From Pseudomonadota bacterium (GTDB lineage Bacteria > Pseudomonadota > Alphaproteobacteria > Sphingomonadales > Sphingomonadaceae), in contig JAEWJQ010000345.1 in the NCBI GenBank assembly GCA_023386515.1, positions 1 through 8,272 of the forward strand: 8,272 nucleotides of DNA, given 5' to 3'. Each line of letters begins with the position of its first letter. Position 1 is the stretch's first letter. The notes under the pieces are model-generated. The model did not search any database, was not told the DNA's origin, and worked only from the letters and a program-made list of their open reading frames with translations. Positions 1 to 5,586 of this stretch are shown here, one piece after another. The position numbers were made by a program, and so were the translations under genes.

Positions 1-1793
1 AGGGCGTGCTGTTCGGCCACCATTTCGCCGCCATCGCTGGCGCCGGGCCGCTGGTCGGGCCCGTGCTCGCCGCACAGATGGGCTATCTGCCCGGCATGCT
101 GTGGATCCTCGCGGGCGTCGTGCTTGCCGGCGCGGTGCAGGATTTCATGGTGCTGTTCATCTCGATGCGCCGCGATGGCCGTTCGCTCGGCGAGCTGATC
201 CGCATGGAGATGGGCGCGGTGCCCGGCACCGTGGCGCTGGTCGGCGCCTTTGCGATCATGGTCATCATCCTCGCCGTGCTCGCGCTGATCGTCGTGCGTG
301 CGCTGGCCAACAGTCCTTGGGGCCTGTTCACCGTCGCCGCGACCATTCCGCTCGCGCTGCTGATGGGCATCTACACGCGCTGGATACGGCCGGGGCGGAT
401 CGGCGAAGTGTCGCTGCTCGGGCTCGTCGGGCTGATCCTCGCCATCGTCTACGGCCGCGACGTCGCCGCCTCCGCCAGCCACGCGCCGCGCTTCTCCTAC
501 ACCCCGGTACAGCTCTGCTGGATCCTGATCGGCTATGGCGCGATCGCCTCGCTGCTGCCCGTCTGGCTGCTGCTCGCGCCGCGCGATTATCTGTCGACCT
601 TCCTCAAGATCGGCGCGATCGCGGCGCTGGCGATCGGCATCGTCGTGGTGATGCCCGACATGCGCATGCCGGCGCTGACCCGCTTCGTCGACGGCAGCGG
701 CCCGGTCTGGTCGGGCTCGCTCTTCCCCTTCCTGTTCATCACCATCGCCTGCGGTGCGGTCTCCGGCTTCCATGCGCTGATCGCCAGCGGCACCACGCCC
801 AAGCTGATCGCCAGCGAAGGCGATGCCCGCTTCATCGGCTATGGCGCGATGCTGATGGAAAGCTTCGTCGCGATCATGGCGCTGATTGGCGCGTCGACCA
901 TCGATCCGGGCGTCTATTTCGCGATGAACAGCCCCGCCGCGGTGGTCGGCACGGACGCCGCCAGCGCCGCCGCCGCGGTGACGGCGATGGGCTTCCCGAT
1001 CAATGCCGCCACCCTCGCGCAGACCGCGCGCGACGTCGGCGAGACGACGATCATCAGCCGCGCCGGCGGCGCACCCACGCTGGCGGTCGGCATGGCGCAC
1101 ATCTTCAGCCGGCTGATCGGCGGACGGGAGATGATGGCCTTCTGGTACCATTTCGCCATATTGTTCGAGGCGCTGTTCATCCTGATCGCGGTCGACGCCG
1201 GCACCCGCGCCGGGCGGTTCATGCTGCAGGATCTGATCGGCCTCGCCGTCCCGTCCTTCCGCAACGCGACCTCGTTCGTGCCCGGCCTCGTCGGCACCGG
1301 CCTGTGCGTCGCCGCCTGGGGCTTCTTCCTCTACCAGGGCGTCACCGACCCGCTCGGCGGGGTGAACACCTTGTGGCCGCTGTTCGGCATCTCCAACCAG
1401 ATGCTCGCCGCGGTCGCGCTGCTGCTCGCCACCGTCGTGCTGTTCCGGATGAAGCGGGAACGCTATGCCTGGGTGACTTTGCTGCCGACTGCCTGGCTGA
1501 TCGCCTGCACGGTCAGCGCTGGGCTGCTCAAGCTGCTGTCGCCCGATCCGCGCGTCGGCTTCCTCGCCCATGCCCGCCGCTTCGCCGAAGCGATCGCGCA
1601 CGGCGAGACGCTCGCGCCCGCCAAGTCGCTCGCCGAGATGCGACGCATCGTGTTCAACGACCGCGTCGATGCTGCGCTGTGCACCCTGTTTCTTGCCGTG
1701 GTGGCGACGATCATCATCTATGCGATCCGCACCTGCCTCGCGGCGCGGCGCATGCCGGCGCCGAGCGTCCACGAAATTCCGGCGGCGGCATGA
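1..1793 (+). CDS. cstA: CstA-family carbon starvation protein / pyruvate transporter, 5' end missing
   Basis: This is the C-terminal part of an inner-membrane transporter of the CstA/BtsT family, which in E. coli takes up pyruvate and was earlier linked to peptide use during carbon starvation. The frame is open from base 3 and gives 596 residues. The visible protein starts inside the conserved GVLFGHHFAAIAGAGPLVGP segment, which lies roughly 80-90 residues into the E. coli protein (about 700 residues), so the true start is upstream of the window. The GTG at base 6 is an internal valine codon, not a start. About 13-14 hydrophobic segments run through the protein. Family hallmarks include GAVQDFMVLF, the SGFHALIASGTTPKL stretch and LWPLFGISNQMLAA. 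The stop overlaps the next gene's start in ATGA, so the two are translationally coupled. CstA and BtsT are not separable from this fragment, and the substrate is inferred from the family. Confidence 0.93.
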   Translation, partial: GVLFGHHFAAIAGAGPLVGPVLAAQMGYLPGMLWILAGVVLAGAVQDFMVLFISMRRDGRSLGELIRMEMGAVPGTVALVGAFAIMVIILAVLALIVVRALANSPWGLFTVAATIPLALLMGIYTRWIRPGRIGEVSLLGLVGLILAIVYGRDVAASASHAPRFSYTPVQLCWILIGYGAIASLLPVWLLLAPRDYLSTFLKIGAIAALAIGIVVVMPDMRMPALTRFVDGSGPVWSGSLFPFLFITIACGAVSGFHALIASGTTPKLIASEGDARFIGYGAMLMESFVAIMALIGASTIDPGVYFAMNSPAAVVGTDAASAAAAVTAMGFPINAATLAQTARDVGETTIISRAGGAPTLAVGMAHIFSRLIGGREMMAFWYHFAILFEALFILIAVDAGTRAGRFMLQDLIGLAVPSFRNATSFVPGLVGTGLCVAAWGFFLYQGVTDPLGGVNTLWPLFGISNQMLAAVALLLATVVLFRMKRERYAWVTLLPTAWLIACTVSAGLLKLLSPDPRVGFLAHARRFAEAIAHGETLAPAKSLAEMRRIVFNDRVDAALCTLFLAVVATIIIYAIRTCLAARRMPAPSVHEIPAAA

Positions 1794-1972
1794 GCATCTG
1801 GTCCCTCGTCACCGACACCGCCCGTGCGATGGTCGGTCAGCCGTCCTATCGCGCCTATGTCGAGCATATGGCCGCGCATCATCCGGACGCGCCGGTAATG
1901 ACCGAAGCGCAGTTCTTCCGCGACCGGCAGCAGGCGCGCTACGGCGGCCGCGGCGGCGGGCGGTGCTGCTAG
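1790..1972 (+). CDS. ybdD: YbdD/YjiX family small protein (CstA-associated)
   Basis: A 60-residue soluble protein of the YbdD/YjiX family (DUF466). Members are nearly always encoded directly downstream of cstA or btsT and are thought to be needed for function of the partner transporter; the mechanism is not settled. The sequence shows the family pattern well: a short N-terminal helix (MSIWSLVTDTARAMVG), then the core around YRAYVEHMAAHHPDAPVMT, then FFRDRQQARYGG and a glycine-rich tail ending in RCC. The tail with its terminal cysteine pair is the family signature. The ATG overlaps the cstA stop (ATGA) and no separate promoter is visible, so it should be co-transcribed and translationally coupled with cstA. 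Length is normal for the family (about 60-67 residues). Confidence 0.93.
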   Translation: MSIWSLVTDTARAMVGQPSYRAYVEHMAAHHPDAPVMTEAQFFRDRQQARYGGRGGGRCC

Positions 1973-1976
1973 GCGA

Positions 1977-2084
1977 TCAGCCGATCGCGAGCAGCGCCGC
2001 GCAACACAGCACGACCGCGGTACCGCTCATCCAGCACAGAGACTTGAAGCTGCACGCGCACACATGGGGATCCATCCATTCCAT
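1977..2084 (-). CDS. Candidate small cysteine-rich single-pass membrane peptide (35 aa)
   Basis: I do not recognise a family for this ORF. It encodes 35 residues starting MEWMDPHVCACSFKSLCW and ending in a hydrophobic stretch from about residue 17 to the C-terminus (MSGTAVVLCCAALLAIG), which would make one membrane helix. Five cysteines fall at residues 9, 11, 17, 27 and 28. Support for coding: a GGAGAGG ribosome binding site 4 bases before the ATG (GGAG 7 bases before), about four fifths of codons ending in G or C, and a possible promoter upstream at 2123-2151. It lies 106 bases downstream of merR on the same strand and ends 4 bases beyond the ybdD stop codon, facing it. The role is unknown; metal or redox binding at the membrane would be a guess. 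It could be a chance ORF, since the gap is short and GC-rich. Confidence 0.4.
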   Translation of the reverse strand: MEWMDPHVCACSFKSLCWMSGTAVVLCCAALLAIG

Positions 2085-2095
2085 GGCACCTCTCC
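2085..2095 (-). promoter_or_regulatory. Ribosome binding site of the 35-aa candidate ORF
   Basis: The minus strand reads GGAGAGGTGCC directly before the ATG. GGAG is 7 bases and GAGG 4 bases from the start codon, both workable spacings. This is one of the best Shine-Dalgarno matches in the window and the main reason to take the small ORF seriously. Confidence 0.45.
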
Positions 2096-2122
2096 ATTCC
2101 GTTCTGCGACGGTATGGAGCGG

Positions 2123-2151
2123 AGCGTATCATGACCGGACCGGCACAAAAA
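2123..2151 (-). promoter_or_regulatory. Possible promoter for the 35-aa candidate ORF
   Basis: On the minus strand a weak -35 (TTTTTG, 2151-2146) is followed after 17 bases by TACGCT (2128-2123) preceded by TGA, an extended -10 arrangement. The predicted start would be some 30 bases upstream of the small ORF. Each hexamer matches the consensus only partly, so this is tentative. Read-through from merR is the alternative. Confidence 0.2.
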
Positions 2152-2190
2152 GACAGCGATGCCGACTGATTGGCCCCTACGTGCCGGCCT

Positions 2191-2601
2191 TCAGCCGTTC
2201 GCCGCCTGCGCCTCCGGTTCGTGCGCGCGCACCTGGGCGAGCGCCACCGCCTCCATCTTCGCGAGTTCGCTCAACGTCGTGTCGAGCGCCTGGCGCTGCT
2301 GTTCCAGCTCCTCGATCCGCTCGCGGCAGCGCCCGGCGAGCGCGCGCATCTGTTCGAGATGCTGCGGGTCCGCGTCGTACAGGTCGAGGAACTCCTCGAT
2401 GTCCTTGAGCGAGAAGCCGAGCCGCTTGCCGCGCAGGATCAGCTGCATCCGCGCGATCTCGCGCCGGCGGTAGACGCGTGTCGTGCCGATCCGGCACGGC
2501 TCGATCAACCCGCGATCCTCATAGAAGCGCAACGTGCGGGGCGTGATGCCCAGCCGGTCGGCGACCTCCTGTATCCCCTGAAGCTCGGAACCCTCCTCCA
2601 T
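2191..2601 (-). CDS. MerR-family transcriptional regulator
   Basis: A 136-residue cytoplasmic DNA-binding dimer of the MerR family. Residues about 7-35 form the helix-turn-helix (LQGIQEVADRLGITPRTLRF then YEDRGLIEP), with the canonical TLRFYEDRGLI motif. The wing and second helical pair follow (TTRVYRRREIARM, then LGFSLKDIEEFLDLYD). Residues about 78-125 are a charged coiled coil with heptad leucines and alanines for dimerisation. There is no metal-binding cysteine pair; the only cysteines are at 36 and 92, which argues against a metal sensor. It sits 17 bases downstream of fadD and across from a beta-oxidation operon, so an acyl-CoA-related signal is likely. MerR-type regulators such as LiuR control branched-chain amino acid and acyl-CoA catabolism in other proteobacteria. 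Two ATGs lie in tandem; I chose the second because of ribosome binding site spacing. The first would add one methionine. Confidence 0.9.
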   Translation of the reverse strand: MEEGSELQGIQEVADRLGITPRTLRFYEDRGLIEPCRIGTTRVYRRREIARMQLILRGKRLGFSLKDIEEFLDLYDADPQHLEQMRALAGRCRERIEELEQQRQALDTTLSELAKMEAVALAQVRAHEPEAQAANG

Positions 2602-2604
2602 CAT

Positions 2605-2610
2605 CCCTCC
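2605..2610 (-). promoter_or_regulatory. Ribosome binding site of the merR-type gene, deciding between tandem ATGs
   Basis: GGAGGG on the minus strand abuts the first ATG (2604-2602), too close for efficient initiation there. Its GGAGG core lies 4 bases from the second ATG (2601-2599), a workable spacing. This favours the second start. Confidence 0.6.
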
Positions 2611-2618
2611 GTTACGGC

Positions 2619-4313
2619 TTATCGCGCCGCTTTTTGCAATTCCTCTTCGACCAGCTCCTTCTTGGACAGCTTGCCGATCAACGTCTTGGGCAAAGTCTCG
2701 CGTATCTCGACCTCGCGGGGAAGCTCGATCTTGCTCACCTTGTCGCGCAGGAAGTCGCGCAGCTCCGTGGCCGTCACCGCCCCCGCCTCGGACAAGGTGA
2801 CGAACGCCTTGGGGCTCTGACCGCGATGGGCGTCGGGCACGCCGATCACCACCGCCTCGGCGACGGCGGGATGTTCGTACAGCGCCTCCTCGATGACGCG
2901 CGGATAGACGTTGTAGCCGCCGCACAGGATCATGTCCTTGATCCGGTCGACGATGAACAGATAGCCGTCCGCGTCGAGATAGCCGACATCGCCGGTGCGC
3001 AGCGCGCCATCGGCGAAGGCGCCCTCGGTCTCCGCCGACTTGTGCCAATAGCCGCTCATCACCTGCGGCCCGCGGGCACAGATCTCGCCCTTCTCGCCCT
3101 GCGGCATGATCCGCGTCGGGTTCTCGCGATCGCGGATCTCGATCGTCGTGCCTGGGAAGGGCAGTCCCGCCGACCCTTCCTTGTTGACCCCGGCGAAGGG
3201 GTTGCAGGTGATGATCGGCGACGCCTCCGACAATCCATAGCCTTCGACCAGCTTGGCGCGGGTGCGCTGTTCGAACAGGTGGCGGACCTCGATCGGCAAC
3301 GGCGCGCCGCCCGAAATGCAGACCTTGATCGTCGACAGATCCGGCACCTTGTCGTCGTCGAGATTGGCGAGCGCATTGTAGATCGTCGGCACGGCGGGGA
3401 AATAGGTCGGCCGCGTCCGCTTCAACGTGGCGAGCAGCTGCCGCATCTCGAAGCGTGGCAACAGGATCATCTCGGCCCCGACCAGCGTCGAGAAGGTCAG
3501 CACATTGGTCAGCGCGAAGACGTGGAACAGCGGCAGCACGCCGAGCACCCGATCCTGATCCGCCGTCTCGCCGCCGACATGGACCAGCATCGCATCGGTA
3601 TTGGCGACGATATTGGCGTGGCTCAGCATCGCCGCCTTGGGCAGGCCGGTCGTGCCGCCGGTATATTGCAGCACCGCGACCTCGTGCGGATCGACCGCGA
3701 CCGGGGCGAGCGTGCCGCCCTTGGCCATCAGGTCGGCGAAATAGAGGTGCGACGCACTGCGGGGCGCCCGGCCGATCTCCTTGCGCTTGAACAACCGGTA
3801 CAGGACCTTCTTTACCGGCGGCAGTGCATCGGCGATCGGACAGGTGACGACGTGGCGGATGCCCGTCTCCCCCGCCACCTTCAGGACCCGTGCCTGAATC
3901 TCGGCGAGGTCGCAGGTGACGATCACCTCCGCCCCCGAGTCGTGGATCAGATGCGTCAGTTCGCGCTCGACGTAGAGCGGGTTGACGTTGACGACGATCC
4001 CGCCCGCCTTCAGCGTCGCGAAGAACAGGATCGGATAATAGGGCGTGTTGGGCAGGCACAAGGCGACGCGCGTACCCTTGACCACGCCGAGCGCTTGCAG
4101 CCCGGCCGCGGCCCGGTCCACCTGCGCCGCCAGCGCACCCCAGGTCGTCGTCGCGCCGAGGAAATCGATCGCCACCCGCGCCGGAAAGCGCTCCGCCGAC
4201 TGGTCGAGCAGCGCGCCCAGTACGCGCGGTCGCTCGATCAGCGGCGCGCCCTTCATCACGGCCAGCGGGCGGTCCGCTAGGTCGGCGACGGCATCGCTCG
4301 GCATCCCGGTCAT
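2619..4313 (-). CDS. fadD: Long-chain fatty acid--CoA ligase (acyl-CoA synthetase)
   Basis: A 564-residue member of the AMP-forming ligase family that activates fatty acids to acyl-CoA through an acyl-adenylate, usually at the inner face of the membrane. Visible motifs in order: the ATP/AMP phosphate-binding loop YTGGTTGLPKAAML (217-230), PLFHVFALT (261-269), GYGLSEASP (358-366), the TGD motif (440-442), the hinge region DRIKDMILCGGYNVYP (456-471) and the C-terminal LPKTLIGKLSKKEL with the conserved adenylation lysine at 548. Length matches the bacterial FadD group (about 560). The start has a good AGAGGA ribosome binding site 5 bases upstream. The gene is divergent from the thiolase operon and leads into the MerR-family gene after 17 bases, so the two are probably one transcript. 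Long-chain preference is inferred from overall resemblance and context; medium-chain use is possible. Confidence 0.92.
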   Translation of the reverse strand: MTGMPSDAVADLADRPLAVMKGAPLIERPRVLGALLDQSAERFPARVAIDFLGATTTWGALAAQVDRAAAGLQALGVVKGTRVALCLPNTPYYPILFFATLKAGGIVVNVNPLYVERELTHLIHDSGAEVIVTCDLAEIQARVLKVAGETGIRHVVTCPIADALPPVKKVLYRLFKRKEIGRAPRSASHLYFADLMAKGGTLAPVAVDPHEVAVLQYTGGTTGLPKAAMLSHANIVANTDAMLVHVGGETADQDRVLGVLPLFHVFALTNVLTFSTLVGAEMILLPRFEMRQLLATLKRTRPTYFPAVPTIYNALANLDDDKVPDLSTIKVCISGGAPLPIEVRHLFEQRTRAKLVEGYGLSEASPIITCNPFAGVNKEGSAGLPFPGTTIEIRDRENPTRIMPQGEKGEICARGPQVMSGYWHKSAETEGAFADGALRTGDVGYLDADGYLFIVDRIKDMILCGGYNVYPRVIEEALYEHPAVAEAVVIGVPDAHRGQSPKAFVTLSEAGAVTATELRDFLRDKVSKIELPREVEIRETLPKTLIGKLSKKELVEEELQKAAR

Positions 4314-4448
4314 GTCTGTCCTCTCGCTTATCAGGCCGGTCGACGCAGCTTGTCGATCCGCCCCACTTGACGTAATGGGAAGCTATCGCACCTATACGGT
4401 ACTTCGCAAGGCCGACGCAGCACGATTGCTGTATTTCGAGAGGATCCC
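4314..4448. promoter_or_regulatory. Divergent promoter region between fadD-merR and the beta-oxidation operon
   Basis: These 135 bases separate two divergent operons and must hold the start signals of both. On the plus strand TTGACG (4367-4372) is followed by TATACG (4393-4398) with a 20-base spacer, longer than the usual 16-18 but typical of MerR-activated promoters. An imperfect dyad GTAnnGG...CCnnTAC is centred on 4384/4385 in that spacer (7 of 13 pairs match). AGAGGA ribosome binding sites border both ends (4319-4324 minus strand, 4439-4444 plus strand). No convincing -35/-10 pair stands out for fadD; TTGCGA (4409-4404) with GATAGC (4387-4382) is a weak possibility. Confidence 0.6.
4367..4398 (+). 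promoter_or_regulatory. Candidate promoter with 20-base spacer and possible MerR-type operator
   Basis: The -35 TTGACG matches the sigma-70 consensus at five of six bases and the -10 TATACG at four of six. The 20-base spacer would be poor for unaided RNA polymerase but suits activation by a MerR-family protein, which untwists the spacer. A MerR-family gene lies in the divergent operon. This is pattern-based inference, and the dyad is imperfect. Confidence 0.35.
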
Positions 4449-5585
4449 ATGACCAACGTCGTCATCGCCGGTTACGCCCGCTCGCCCTTCCACCTCGCCG
4501 GCAAGGGCGCGCTCGCCCGCGTCCGCCCGGACGATCTCGCCGCGCAGACGATCCGCGGCCTGATCGAGAAGACCGGCGTCGATCCGTCCGAGATCGAGGA
4601 CATCATCCTCGGCTGCGCCTTCCCGGAGGGCGAACAGGGCCTCAACGTCGCGCGGATGATCGGGTTGCTCGCCGACCTGCCGCTGTCGGTCGGCGGCATG
4701 ACGGTGAACCGCTTCTGCGGATCGTCGATGAGCGCGATCCACATCGCGGTCGGCCAGATCCAGATCGGCGCGGGCGAGGCGTTCATCTGCGCCGGCCTCG
4801 AATCGATGAGCCGCGTGCCGATGGGCGGCTACAACCCCCTGCCCAACCCCACGCTCGCGAAGAAGAATGCCGGCGCCTATATGGGCATGGGCGACACGGC
4901 GGAGAACGTCGCGCAAAAGTATCAGATCACCCGCGCCGAGCAGGACGCCTTTGCGGTGAAGAGCCAGCACAAGGCCGCCGCCGCGCGCGCCGACGGTCGT
5001 CTCGCCGACGAGATCGTGCCGATCCAGACCAAGGCCGGAGTGGTCAGCGAGGACGGCACGATCCGCCCGGACACCAATGTCGAGGCGCTCGCCGGCCTGA
5101 AGCCCGCGTTCAGCCAGGACGGCTCGGTGACCGCCGGCACCTCGTCGCCGCTGACCGACGGCGCCTCGGCGGTGCTCGTCACCTCGGAAGAGTTCGCGAA
5201 CACGCACGGCCTCAAGATCCTCGCCCGCATCAAGTCGGTCGGCGTGTCGGGCATCGAGCCGGAGACGATGGGTCTCGGCCCGATCAGCGCCTCGCAGAAG
5301 GCGCTGCAGCGCGCCGGGCTGTCGGTGGCCGATCTCGACGTGGTCGAGATCAACGAGGCCTTCGCCAGCCAGGCGATCGCCTGCATCCGCGATCTCGGCC
5401 TCAAGGACGAGACGATCAACAAGGACGGCGGTGCGATCGCGATCGGCCATCCGCTCGGCGCGACCGGCGCGCGCATCGTCGGCAAGGCGGCGGCGCTGCT
5501 GGAGCGCGAGGGCGGCAAATATGCGCTCGCCACCCAGTGCATCGGCGGCGGTCAGGGCATCGCCACGGTTCTGGAGCGCGCATAA
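4449..5585 (+). CDS. fadA: Acetyl-CoA C-acyltransferase (3-ketoacyl-CoA thiolase)
   Basis: A 378-residue thiolase that cleaves 3-ketoacyl-CoA with CoA to acetyl-CoA and a shortened acyl-CoA, the last step of beta-oxidation. All active-site elements are visible: nucleophile Cys90 in NRFCGSSM, the NEAF motif at 302-305, His334 in GHPLGATG, and the second cysteine Cys364 in CIGGGQG. The TSSPLTDGAS stretch (231-240) resembles degradative FadA/FadI thiolases rather than biosynthetic acetoacetyl-CoA thiolases, which usually have NASGINDGAAA-like sequence there. The length is slightly short but complete. The ATG has AGAGGA 4 bases upstream. The gene ends one base before the next ATG, so it is co-transcribed with the bifunctional enzyme that makes its substrate. 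The fadA symbol is by function; YusK of Bacillus subtilis is a comparable partner. Confidence 0.93.
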   Translation: MTNVVIAGYARSPFHLAGKGALARVRPDDLAAQTIRGLIEKTGVDPSEIEDIILGCAFPEGEQGLNVARMIGLLADLPLSVGGMTVNRFCGSSMSAIHIAVGQIQIGAGEAFICAGLESMSRVPMGGYNPLPNPTLAKKNAGAYMGMGDTAENVAQKYQITRAEQDAFAVKSQHKAAAARADGRLADEIVPIQTKAGVVSEDGTIRPDTNVEALAGLKPAFSQDGSVTAGTSSPLTDGASAVLVTSEEFANTHGLKILARIKSVGVSGIEPETMGLGPISASQKALQRAGLSVADLDVVEINEAFASQAIACIRDLGLKDETINKDGGAIAIGHPLGATGARIVGKAAALLEREGGKYALATQCIGGGQGIATVLERA

Positions 5586-5586
5586 C

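Noticed and set aside
101..1972. Second long plus-strand frame through cstA that ends at the ybdD stop
   Set aside because: Only its last 60 codons are real (ybdD). The upstream part is an out-of-frame reading of the transporter, Arg-rich and without hydrophobic segments.
1973..1988. Six-base-pair hairpin GCGATC-AGCC-GATCGC right after the ybdD stop as a terminator
   Set aside because: The stem is short, no T run follows on either strand, and stems of this size are common by chance in GC-rich DNA. Its position makes it tempting, but the evidence is too thin.
2075..2100. Direct repeat TCCATTCC (2075-2082 and 2093-2100) around the start of the small ORF
   Set aside because: Two 8-base copies of a simple sequence 18 bases apart are weak evidence for a binding site; one copy overlaps the start codon region and the other the ribosome binding site.
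2634..4280. Long open frame (548 codons) on the plus strand opposite fadD
   Set aside because: It is antisense to a complete acyl-CoA synthetase with all motifs, has low-complexity Arg/Asp/Gln/His composition, and would end inside the divergent operon. Shadow frame.
5431..5586. N-terminal extension of the bifunctional enzyme frame into the thiolase gene
   Set aside because: The 52 extra codons overlap conserved thiolase active-site sequence in another frame and are Arg/Ser/Ala-rich. The Rossmann fold begins at the ATG at 5587.
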